A DNA stretch of 64,000 bases from Chamaecrista fasciculata (Eukaryota; Streptophyta; Magnoliopsida; Fabales; Fabaceae), in contig QANZ01006581.1 in the NCBI GenBank assembly GCA_003254925.1, positions 62,001 through 126,000 of the forward strand, written 5' to 3'. How positions within the stretch are numbered: the stretch's first letter is position 1; the number at the start of each line of letters is the position of its first letter. The notes under the pieces were generated by a model. That model was given only the letters and a program-made list of their open reading frames with translations, made no database searches and was not told where the DNA came from. The translations under genes and the position numbers were made by a program. Positions 24,210-34,712 of the stretch are shown here, piece after piece.

Positions 24210-24483
24210 CTCCCTCCGTTCCTGAATATCTGCTTTTCTGAATAACTTTTTTTATTCCAAAATATCTGATGTTTTATAACTTCAAGAGAGCATTAATTAT
24301 TCTTTTACTATTCTATCCCTATTAAATATAGTAGAGTCATAAATGAATAAACATTTTCCAAGTAATTTAATAGGGATAGTTTAGTCTTTTTACCTCATTT
24401 TTGTTTTCATTCTAGGTGAGCTAATCATTTCCTTGGTCTGTGTGTATTTACCTTAAACATCAGATATATAGGAACGGAGGGAG
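24210..24483. mobile_element. Stowaway MITE
   Basis: 274 bp with TA target duplications (24208-24209 and 24484-24485). The ends are CTCCCTCCGTTCC and its exact complement GGAACGGAGGGAG, the standard Stowaway (Tc1/mariner) termini. No coding region. Confidence 0.9.
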
Positions 24484-24835
24484 TATATATTAAGGACAAA
24501 GTATTTATTATGATGAGCTCTGTTATGGATACAATGTATACTTGATTTATCGAATGATAACTCCTTAATTAAGTGTCTACAAATTTGAGTGATAGAGAAT
24601 AATGTATCTATGAAATCAAGGTTGTTAATTAAAGTTGGAGACAAACTCCTAATTAAGAAGATACATGGTGATCAACTCAATATATATGTAAACATGACTC
24701 ATAACTAATTTACTAATAACCTCGCACAATCCCTAAATTAAGTGTCTAAGAAGATGAATGGTAGTGATGCGAAGTTTCTATGACAAATTATTAAAGCAAC
24801 TGTACTTCTTAAGAGTCATTATAATAATAGTAAAA

Positions 24836-25254
24836 TTAGGGGTTTGGCGGAACGCCAATATGCATATAACGTCTAAATTAAATTAAAGTTGAAGATTAAA
24901 TAAAATTCTTATATTAATTAATGAGTAAGTTTGGAACCAATTTGAGAAATTATAAAAATATGTAAGACTCATCTAAAATAAAAAAATATTTAAGACCAAT
25001 TTGAAATTACCTCATACAATTGGGACTAATCAGAAGTTTTGACTAATTGGGAGAGAAAAAGGAGGGATGTGGGTTGATTTAAAAATTCAATAACAATTTC
25101 AAAAACTGAAAATGCATGAACGTGGGGGAGGGGGGTATATTTTATTTCTTTTAATATTTATTTTAATGTATTATATTTAAAATAATTTATTTTATACTAT
25201 AGTTTTAAATGATCGGCTACCAGAAGGTTCTTTAGACATATAATATAGTATAGA
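24836..25254 (-). mobile_element. Small non-autonomous Helitron, copy 3
   Basis: On the minus strand it begins TCTATACTATATTATATG after an A (T25255 on plus). It ends with hairpin TTGGCG-TTC-CGCCAA (24844-24858), AACCC and CTAA before a T (A24835 on plus). About 419 bp, same family as 4987-5166. Both ends and the A/T insertion site are intact. Confidence 0.82.
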
Positions 25255-25793
25255 TAGATATAGTCATATAGATATAGATATAGATGTGGAAAAGAAGATA
25301 CTAGAATCTTAAAAGGTAAAGTGTTCTTACATATTTTGGTGGTCGAATATCCATAGGAGAGTATATTTTGTGATCAACAATTTATAATTAAAATTAACAT
25401 CAGTAAAAATTATAGAATTTCAAAAAATAGTTGTCGAGTATTAATCTTTAAAAGAGTAGACAATCGACAAAAGTAGTAACACTTAGGAGTTAGGAATTAG
25501 TTATTGGAGATCTTTTCGTAGCATGCATGTATGTAGGAGCTGTCATTAATTGACATGTCGTCCAGCCTTGGATTTTCAATTAGGGAAATGCCATAAATAA
25601 AAAGCTTGGTTGATTTAACAAATCACCTTATGTATTTAACATTTTTATCTATTTTATTTATTTTTAATAAAATTGAAGTGAAGAGAGAGAAGAAGACTAA
25701 AAAAGATTGAGTCATACAACAATCTTTCTTCCCACGCCCCTATCAATAATTATCATAACATTATATTAAGCAAAAACAAAAAAATTGTAGTTT
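25255..25793. other. Intergenic, no gene seen
   Basis: AT-rich sequence with short GATATA repeats next to the Helitron end. Nothing recognised. Confidence 0.6.
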
Positions 25794-26161
25794 GGTCAAA
25801 ATCTCCATTTAGTATTCGAATCATAAGCGTAAGTTTCTTTTGATCCTTAAACATTTTTTTCATTTTGATAGTCAATTTTTTTCACTTATTTTACCATTAG
25901 TTCAAAATATTTTTCTGTTGTGTTCTTGCTTTTATCTCGAACTTGAATTATTGAAATGAACAATTATTTTCTACATATTTTAATAAGTAAGTTGATAGAA
26001 AAAAATATTTATTCTTACTCACAAAGTAGAAATGATTTATGATTGATTTTGTTTCTCGATGGTGTAACAAATTGGGAATTTTAAGGATCAAAACAAAAAA
26101 AAAATTAAGGACCAAAACAAAAGTCTCCCTATAGTTTGAGGACAGAAATGAGATTTTGACC
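25794..26161. mobile_element. Eroded foldback element
   Basis: Ends GGTCAAAATCTC and the exact complement GAGATTTTGACC. The arms carry 'ttttgatccttaa'-type phrases in opposite orientation. No target duplication could be found, so the class is uncertain; a Mutator-type MITE is most likely by analogy. Confidence 0.55.
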
Positions 26162-26666
26162 ATTTTTGAGTGGAGATTGAGAAATGAAAGGCATATCAAA
26201 TTGGGCCTTGCTTGGAAACTTGTGAGCCCAATAATGATAGAGAAAGTGGGCTGGATGGGCCGGGTGGGGTACTTGAAAAAAAATCGCAAGCCCAGAAGTG
26301 GAATCGAATGGCTGAATCTATAATCTATTTGGTCCCTCCTTTTTTACTGAGTCAACAATTTAGTCCCTCATTTATTGAAATGGACTACTCAGTCCCTCAT
26401 TTATCATAATTGTGAACTATTTAGTCCCTCATTTATCATAATTGTCAACTATCAGACATTAAATGCTTACATAACATCGTTAAATGTCACTTTGACATCC
26501 TAATCACTTAAACCAACCGAACTGGACGAACAAGCACAATTAAATCGACCTAAAATTGAGTTAGACCCAAATATTTGTATTAAACGTGAAGCTTTCATAA
26601 GGCATAAATAATTGAATTATTCCTAAATCTCAAAGCCTAAGTGATCCCAAATAGTTGAAGGGTCCT
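26162..26666. other. Intergenic with repeat fragments
   Basis: Positions 26325-26440 contain three copies of a phrase like 'caatttagtccctcattta'. The same phrase occurs inside the small Helitrons at 4617-5166 and 58297-58665, so this is probably an unbounded fragment of that family. No gene. Confidence 0.45.
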
Positions 26667-26836
26667 TCTAACATGTGCTCTTAGTGCACATGTTAAGGTT
26701 TCTTTTGATTTGTCAAATGAGTTTTTAAACATTAAAAAATATCTTTTAAATGAATTTTCGTAGATTTCAAGATATGAGATGCTTTACTAATCGATCAGAA
26801 GAAACCTTAAAATGTGCCCTAAGGGCACATGTTAGA
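26667..26836. mobile_element. Short MITE with palindromic tips
   Basis: About 170 bp with inverted ends of about 43 bp (TCTAACATGTGC and its complement, then AAGGTTTCTT inward). Within each end lies a second palindrome of the form GTGC-CCTTAGG-GCAC. No clear target duplication. Family unknown to me. Confidence 0.6.
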
Positions 26837-26955
26837 TAAATCCATAGTTAAATATGTGACTTTTAACGTGTTACATGTATACTTAATGACCAGGTTATCA
26901 GTGTTGGTAATAGAGATAGAGTACAGGGACTAACAAGTTCACATTTAATTTCTAA

Positions 26956-27314
26956 CAAGGGGCTTGGCGTGCCCTAACGGGCACGCCAATATGCATGTAA
27001 CGTTTGAATTGATTGAAAGTTGAAGATTATATTAAATTTTTATATTGATGAAAGAGTAAGTTTGGGACCAATTTGAGAAATTATAAAATATTTAGGACCA
27101 ATTTGAAATTACCTCATATGGAGAGAGTGAGTGGGGCAGAGTGGTGGCATTTTTAATTTTTAATTGTTTTTTGCATTTTTTTAATTCATTCATTTTTTTA
27201 AAGAAGTGGGGAGAGTGAGTGGGAGAGAGTGGGTGATTTTTTTTTCTTTTTTAATTTTTTAATTCCCTATTTTTGACCAACCATAAGGGGTGAAGCCATA
27301 TAATATAGTATAGA
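26956..27314 (-). mobile_element. Small non-autonomous Helitron, copy 4
   Basis: On the minus strand it begins TCTATACTATATTATATGG. It ends with an 11-bp-stem hairpin (26964-26974 with 26979-26989, loop of 4), AGCCC and CTTG before a T. The final CTTG departs from the CTAG or CTAA of its relatives. A and T flank the two ends. Confidence 0.75.
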
Positions 27315-27847
27315 TATAGATATATATATACACATAGATTGTGTAAACATATATAATATCCACCACCACTGACAGAGGCAATAATTAATCTTTTTATCAC
27401 AAGTCTTTTAATTAAAAGTTAGCGACAAATCACAAGAATACTCTTTAAGTTTAAAGATGAGATTCAAACCTTACCAGTTACCACTTAATTAAAAAGTTAA
27501 ATAACAAAACTATTTTTTTCATTAAAAAATAAGAGAACTATTAAACCACACTCTTGTGGTTAAAATGGTCATATTTTTAAAATAGGTGAAGGTAACGCTA
27601 AAAAGAATAGAGCAAACAACAATGTGCAAAGCAAGCGCAAGCATTCATTAGTGAAAAGAAATGGATATTACATCATTGACATCCAACAACAAAATTGCAA
27701 GTTGTGATGCTCATTATCTGAAAAATCAGATTGATCTGTCTGTCCTAAACTTCTCAACATCCAAAATTAATTAATTTAAAAACGTCATAAATTAAAGGAA
27801 TGAATGAATTTCATGACAATTAGAATTAATTAACATGGAAGGTTGAA
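27315..27847. other. 3' flank of B12D gene 1
   Basis: No gene. Positions 27630-27840 match 50100-50340, downstream of the second B12D gene, so the duplication includes the 3'UTR and beyond. Confidence 0.6.
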
Positions 27848-30166
27848 TTAATTGTTAGGATCAGAGAAGAACTTGTTGATGTTTGGCATAATCTGAGAAG
27901 GTTGCTTGCGAACAAACTTCCTGACTGCATGTTGTGAATATTTCTCTCCCTCTGCATGATTCTCAAGTATTCCTGCTGCTCTCTTTTCCTTCAATACCCT
28001 GAAATTAATTATTAATGCATCATTATCAATTAATCATATCGCAACACTTTCTAATTAATTGGAGTTATTTAACTGCATTTTTGAGTCTCATAATTTATCT
28101 TTGGTTAATGTGGTTAAAGGTCTCTTTTGCTCTTATGATTGGAGATGCAATTCTATTATTGAAGATATTGTTTCTCTTTCTGTTTTGATCTCGGGTTTTT
28201 CTGTTTCTTGGATTCCTATGACAACTAACTTAGTAAGTGATTGGCTTGCCAAACATGTAGAATTGAAGATGAGTCCTTTGGGGCGGGTTGTTAATTCTCC
28301 GTCTTTTTTGGTTTCTATTTTATCTTTCGATGTCTCTACAGCTAATAAGAGTATAGGTTATGAATTTTGATGTTCTTATTGCTTTGTTTTGTTTCAATAT
28401 ATGAGTATTTCAGGCAAAAATAAATAAATAAATAATCATGTCACAACACTTTCTTTCTATTTTCATCTTCCATTCTTCCCAATAGGCTAAACAGTTATTC
28501 TGATCCACAAACTTTGAGTAGGTTTTATTTTGATCCTAAAGTTAATTTTTGTTTTTTTCTCTCTTTAAATTTTCACATTTGATTATTTTAGTCTCAAAAA
28601 TGTAATTTTATCTAATCTCTATCGTTATTTCTAACTTAGACAACTAAAATAAACCATTTATCTCTCATGTGTCACAATAAGTGAGTTGATAAAAAGAGTA
28701 AGAAAAACTTTCATTCTTATTTACAAAGTAGAGATAAATTTATAAATTTCTTTTCAAAGAGTGAATTTTTTTTTTTCTCTTTGTCAACTCACTCATTATA
28801 ATATATATGACTTGATGAGAAATGATCAATCTTAACTGTCCACATTAAAAATAAATCATACAAAATTACATTTTGAATTAACAACCGAACAAATATAAAA
28901 GTTTAATAATCAAAAGAAAACAAAATTTCTGGAGGCAAAAAGATGGAAAGAAAGATATATGTACCTCACTTCGGGATTGGTGGTAATGTTTCTAACAAGT
29001 TGCATACCACAGATCCCCACGGCCACACCAACTGAAGCAAAAAGTGGGTAAACCTATTGGCATCACAACAAACATGACATAGTTTAGAAAATTATCACAT
29101 TTTAAGCCAAAACATTTGGTATATGTACATTTATATCTCTGCAATGAAATAAAAGATCAGAAGATTAGAGATCTATATAAGTCCTTTGTGTACTTTAATT
29201 TTCTTGTCAATTCTTCTTCACATGCATCATCAACAACACCAAAAACAATATCAAATGAAGGATGTTCATATATGGTCGATGTAGAAACCAATCATTGATC
29301 GATCAGATCAATTATGATTCCTTGCCGAGAGAAAAAGAAAAGAAAAGAAAAAAGAAACATTTTGTTGCGATTTGAAAATCACTACAGAGGAAAATTATGA
29401 AGACAAATAATTCAGATCTGGCACAATAACTATCGATTATGAATCTAATTAATAGGACTAGGAATTGCAACAAGTTAACGTGCTGCTAGTTGGAAATCAC
29501 ATTTCCTTCATTTTCACGTCAAGCAAATTAACAGGATTATGAAATTGAAAGAATTAATTAGGTTTATAGTCGAAATCCAATTAGTGAGGAAAAATTACAG
29601 CAAGGGATCGAAATCGAAGAAATTAAAAACGATCACAATTTGCAACAATTAGATACTAGAACGAATGATCCGCACACAACAAGGTATATATTGGCATTAA
29701 TTCATTCATTTTCTCAGCAACAAAATCAAATGGTCAAAGTGGAAATTCGGTCTCATATCTTTTGTTGAGTTCTCAATTTGGTCATATATCTTTTTTAGTT
29801 GCACTTTTAATCCCATATCTTTACAAAATGTCCCAATTTGATCCCATATCATTTTTAGTCTCATATATTTTGGTCAAGTTGCATAATTAGTCCTATATCT
29901 TTGCAAAAGAATCAACCATTAGTTGATCCTTTTGCAAAGATATGAGACCACTTTTGCACCTGATCCAAAGATATTGGATGAGACTAAATTGGGAACTTAT
30001 CCAAAGATATGAGACCAAAATTGCAACAGAAAAATATACGGGACCAAATTGAAAACTCAACAAAAGATATCGGACCAAATTTACACTTTGATCAAATCAA
30101 ATTAAAGAAAGGAAAAGCGTAGATTTGTAGAAGTACCTCAGGCTTCAACCATCTGGAGGCAGCCAT
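27848..30166 (-). CDS. B12D protein, copy 1 (MLRQ-like)
   Basis: Three exons on the minus strand, 30137-30166, 28965-29053 and 27848-27998, give 89 residues. It starts MAASRWLKPEV, then a membrane segment (YPLFASVGVAVGICGMQL, about residues 12-29), then RNITTNPEVRV and KEKRAAGILENHAEGEKYS. The C-terminus is KFFSDPNN. This is the plant B12D family, related to the NDUFA4/MLRQ subunit: single-span mitochondrial proteins expressed in seeds and under low oxygen. The protein matches copy 2 (50384-51759) except at the last residues. Intron 1 (1083 bp) contains a MITE and intron 2 a LINE fragment; both are missing from copy 2. A minus-strand TATATAAA lies near 30331-30338. Confidence 0.93.
28053..28433 (+). 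mobile_element. 5'-truncated LINE, RNase H end only
   Basis: Flanked by 21-bp direct repeats AATCATATCGCAACACTTTCT (28032-28052) and 28434-28454, with two mismatches. It ends in an A-rich AAATAAATAAATAA tail. The frame at 28059-28370 contains VSWIPMTTNLVSDWLAKHV, the C-terminal part of a plant non-LTR RNase H domain. It lies in intron 2 of B12D copy 1, in opposite orientation. Copy 2 has the matching intron sequence without it. Confidence 0.85.
29732..30093. mobile_element. Foldback MITE in B12D intron 1
   Basis: Ends GGTCAAAGTGGAAATTCGG and the near-complement. The arms carry repeated 'catatctttt' and 'caatttggt' phrases. A perfect 9-bp duplication AAATCAAAT lies at 29723-29731 and 30094-30102, indicating a Mutator-type element. 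It is absent from the short intron 1 (136 bp) of B12D copy 2. A second copy runs off the window at 63662-64000. Confidence 0.85.
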
Positions 30167-30857
30167 GTTTAATCTGGAGAAGAATTGAAGGAAGAAAAGA
30201 AAGAGCGGGAAAATTGAAGAGAAGAAAAAGGAAGAAAGTTAAATTTGCCCCGCCTCCTTCAGAAAACTTGAGAAGCAAGAAGAAGAAGAAGAACGGAGCA
30301 AATTGAAGAAATGATGAAGAAGGAGAAGAGTTTATATATGAGAAGAGGATGCGAATATTAAGGAGTTTATTGCAACATGCGTGAAAATAGATTAAACAAA
30401 AATTAAAAGAAACAAGGTTCCCGCCTTGTTTGGTTCACCACATGATTATGTAGGAATTGGAGTTTTTATTTTGGTTAGATAGCAATTGGAGAATCCATAC
30501 TATTTATGTGTGTGTCTATATATAGTTATAAGGAACGATCGATAGTAACTAATATCTTTTTTTTTCCTCCAAACAGTAACTAATATCTTTGAATAGGCCG
30601 ATTAGATCGTTTTAGAAGATTGAATCATATGTATTTCTTTCTTCATGTATTTTTAGTAGAATTAGAGAGAGAAAGGAAGATGAAAAGCGAGAAAATGTAG
30701 CTAGATTTCATAAAATAATAATAAAGAGGACCCACACTTTCTCTTTTTCTCTATTTTTTTTTTCTTTTCTCTCTCATACTCTACAAGAAATATAGAGAAG
30801 GAAAATGTAGATGATTTATTTTCTTGGTTTTGATAAATAGAGTTTGAATATTGATAA
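30167..30857 (-). promoter_or_regulatory. Leader and promoter region of B12D copy 1
   Basis: Similarity to 51760-52010 upstream of copy 2 continues to about 30390. It includes the purine-rich leader and a TATA-like minus-strand site at 30331-30338. Beyond this no gene is seen. A micro-insertion lies at 30560-30574. Confidence 0.55.
30560..30574 (-). mobile_element. 15-bp micro-insertion with 16-bp duplication
   Basis: The repeat AGTAACTAATATCTTT (30544-30559 and 30575-30590) flanks 15 bases, GTTTGGAGGAAAAAA on the minus strand. Same type as 12934-12952. Confidence 0.55.
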
Positions 30858-30867
30858 CTAGTATGAT

Positions 30868-30887
30868 ACCCGTGCCTTCGCACGGGT
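30868..30887 (-). terminator. 3' terminal hairpin of Helitron B
   Basis: Eight-base stem with a GAAG loop on the minus strand, ten bases before the CTAG end. In Helitrons this hairpin is needed to end rolling-circle strand transfer. It is the only such end for the whole 30858-48785 block. Confidence 0.8.
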
Positions 30888-31864
30888 GTTTTAGTCTATT
30901 TTTTTTTGTTTTTGTAAAAATTGTATTGCTACTGAGGAACATTAAGCCTCATTTGATGATATTACTCTTGTAACTCTGTTACATGACTATCAACCATGTC
31001 TCTGTAAAGCCTGCTGAATCTGTAGCAAGGAGGGAGAATTGACACACAACACATAATCCATGTAATTGAAAGAAATTTGGGGCAAAAAATTTCAGTACAG
31101 ACCAAAAATAAAGACTTCTATTTAGACATTATTGGCTTTAATGTACAAAAATATAGTATAAACCCTAAACCCTATTAATTGGTCAGAAAAAAACAGCATT
31201 ATAATTGTAGGTCTAATGGAACTGAATACTTTTGAAAAATTAGGAGCTATCCAAACAAATACAGAAGTTTGCTTCAATGAAACTGAATTTCATAAGTAGA
31301 GTAGTGAAATGGGGATAATTATCAGACATATAATGAAATTTAGCAGCTGTGTAGAGAAATAGCAGTGAATAATTAGCACCTGTATGCAGACCAATAGGAC
31401 AAAAAGTTAAGGAGTGACTAATTAATTACCACAAACCTTTTAGTGGTATAAAAGTAGGGAAAGAATAATTTCAGAGCTGCAAAATTTATACATAATGAAG
31501 CATTACATTTCAAACCTGCATAATTTCAGACCTGCAGAAATTTTCAGCATTGTTGTGCAAAATTGTTATCTACAGTGAACAAACTGTCAATTTAGCACAT
31601 ATAGTTGGTGATATAAAATTTTAATAGGCATTGCCTAAGTGAACCTGCAACAATTGATGTAGAATGTAAAATTAAAATTCAAAATATTGTGCATATATAC
31701 TTGTGATTGTTTGGTTATGCTGATCATGCAGAAATTTTGGAGCTGCTTCAGTATTTAGAAGTTTTACAGTATTACAGACCAAAAGATTTCAAAAAAGCAT
31801 TGTAAGTTAAGGTCTTAGTTACTAAAGCACTTAGATGGTTAATAGACAAAGTTGTGGCTGCTTG

Positions 31865-34712
31865 TCAGTCATTTTTCTCAATCTTGATACTTTTTCTTGG
31901 CCTATAAGTGGATAATTTTGGTGTCAAGATGTCTTCTAGGCATGTAGCATCAAAATCGTCATCCAGTACCGCTTTTAGTTTTGCATCAGGAGAAGTTGCT
32001 GCATTTGAAGATGAGATATCCTGGTTGCTTTCAAGACAAATGGATCCGGTATCCTATTGCATTGTTAACATGGGAAAATCTATTAGCTTATTGTTGTTTT
32101 AGTGTTTATTGAGGGAGAAATAATTTTTTGTTCATATACTTACACTTTCAGCCATTTGTTGTTTGTCCTTGGATTGAGTTAGTGAAAAATTTCCCTGTAA
32201 AGTCTGGTAGCAAATGGGTTAGTAGTAAGAAACTGAATATAAAATACTATAAGAATTGTTACCTGAGTGATTTCTGTGGAATTTTGAACTTGTTGGATCA
32301 ATTCGTTGTTGCCAGTCATTTTTTTGACAGTGAATGTTTTGATCCCTTTCTGAAGGTTCATATTAGAAACCTCGACCTTGAAGAGATATCTTTTGTTAAC
32401 TAAAGTCTCTAACTCATTGGGAAATGAGTCAGGAAATCCATCCTACAATGTCACACAGGTAATAAAGATAAGTAAGGGTATAAGTGGTAATTAAGATGTT
32501 ATTGTAAAAAATGGTAAGTCTGTAGGCATTGTAGTTATATTTGAAAATATAGGGTCTGATTTCAGTGCAAGTAAACGAGTTTAATATGATAAATGGTAAG
32601 TGCTAAAATTGCTAAATCTGTAGGCATTAAAGTGCATAATATTTCAGTTCAGCCATTAATAAAGTTTCATAAAGTTCAATAAGAAAAGTTTTTAAGAAGC
32701 TAAAAAATAGTGTGGTACAATATGAATGCCAGGTTGAGTTTAGTAAAATTGAAAATCAAGTTTTAAAGATTGTAGAGGATAAGTGGCACTCCAAAAATAA
32801 TAAAGCTGTAGTCATGAGTTGAATACATACTTTAATCAAGTCTTCTCTCAGGTCTTGGGCAGATTTGCCAATAATTGGAATAGCTTCGTTGTCAAATATT
32901 GTTAGAGAGGCTGTCCCTGTATGATCTGAAACTAATACTTGAATTTTAAACCTAATATTGAAAAGAGAGTGTTAATTAAAATTGTAAATTGGCACTATAA
33001 CATGTAATTGGTAGTTTTGATCAGAATTTGTAATTTATCAGAAATGAATACTGCATTTAATACCTCGGTATTAGTTTTTCAAATATAGTGCTGCATTCAG
33101 GGCACTTCATGACAGTAACTGGTTCTGGCACTTTCTTTGCACACTTAAAGCAGGAGTTATAGTACCAATTGTTAGCTGTTTGAATCCTTTCTACTGTAGC
33201 CAATGTGAAGAAACTTCCTGTCTGAAAGTCATGTGAGTTGGTATAGGTATAAGTTAGAAGTTGGAGGAAATGGCAATGTAGGAATCAATAATGACTGAAA
33301 GAACCTGCTTAGAATTGTTGATGTTATCAAGTGTGGATATCTCGGCTCTAGCCTTGAGTTCATCTTCTATATTTGGAAGTTTTGAAACAGTTCGTTGACT
33401 TTGTGTTGGAGTGAGAGATTCTATACTTGAACTTGGTAGTCTATAAGAATGTAGAGTAATGATGTGTTAGTGAAATTGTTAGTCATGAAAATGGTATATT
33501 AGTGTTTGGATATTATGTGAGATGTACCAGTTCAACAGTTCCTTGGCTTGTGGAATGTCTGGATTCAACATTAACTTTGTTGCATTGAACGAATTGGTGA
33601 TAATGTTTTTTCCTGTCAATAATGGAAAAGGGTATATTAGTGTCTATAAGATTATATAGTAAGGATGTGAAGTAGAAGTCCTGAAATTGCTGTACCTTCA
33701 TAAACTTTCACTCTAGCTAATTGGAAAACGACTATAGTAAGTTCTCCATTGTGTTTTGCCATAAATTCTTCAAATTGGTTCACATGTTTACCCCACAAAA
33801 TACAATGGATTTCATTGTCTCTGCAGCAAAATTGAATTTAATATTTTTCAGATGAGATTACATATGATATTACTAATAATAATGAATCACCAAAATGGGT
33901 TGACAACATACCTGTCATCTGATATAATAATTGTTTGTCTTTTGGTTGGTACACCATTAAAAGTGTAAGACTTTATTGGACTATAAGTTCTGAGGATTCC
34001 GAGGACATCTACAAAAGATTTTTCATTCGTGGTGGAAGGGTTTGAAAATATTAGTAAATAGATAATTGATATGAGGAGAAGAAAGCATTAGAATGCAGAT
34101 TTGACCAAATGTTACCAACTAAAAATTTGTCTTGAGCAGTGGTGGAGATGATTTGTTCGAAGGGGAAGAAGTTGAAGGCATGCATGTCGATATCAGCTTC
34201 AACCAATCTGGCACTTGTGGTTCTGTTAAAACTTATTTTGTACTAATTATTATTGGTCTTGTAACGTCCCTTATATTCTTCAACCATGAAAGTCTATATT
34301 TGGTAGCATCGCCCTTCAATAATGATTGAGTTCCACTTTTCAGTGAAATCCTTGCCTATGGTTGCGTGAATGGTGTGTTTCTGTTAATTTCATGAGGAGG
34401 TTAAATCATTAGAAAGATGTCTGAAATTATATAATGTACTTGTAAAGTGATAAATGATTGCAGTGAATCTAATTTGTTGAGACAATTTGGTAAAAAAAAT
34501 ATGGTAAGAAGCAAGGATTTCAAGTATAATGTACGTTGGACTTGCAGTAAAGATAAATTGGCCTGTTTATCGAGAAGTAGCATTTCAATGCTACTGATTT
34601 GAGATGGTGAATGATCATATGTGGTCGTCCACAGCTTGATGACTCTGACAACAATTCGCCACATTTCCTTTTTGTTATGCAACTCTGAGATGGTCTGGAA
34701 TTTTGGAGGCAT
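31865..34712 (-). pseudogene. RPA70-like gene carried by Helitron B
   Basis: Several minus-strand exons encode a replication protein A large-subunit homologue. Exon 1 (from 34712) starts MPPKFQTISELHNKKEMWRI. The first OB-fold exon lies near 34130-34380 and is followed by exons near 33905-34010, 33700-33830 (HCILWGKHVNQFEEFM) and 33530-33615. Near 33060-33230 is the DBD-C zinc site, WYYNSCFKCAKKVPEP and then KCPEC. Further exons follow at about 32830-32955 and 32278-32450. The tail ends at the stop at 31865-31867. The family binds single-stranded DNA. Two in-frame stops in the exon at 34130-34380 (after CYQI and NNN) break it as I read it. Confidence 0.72.

Noticed and set aside
34132..34329. 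Plus-strand frame inside the RPA region
   Set aside because: It is the antisense shadow of the RPA OB-fold exon on the minus strand.
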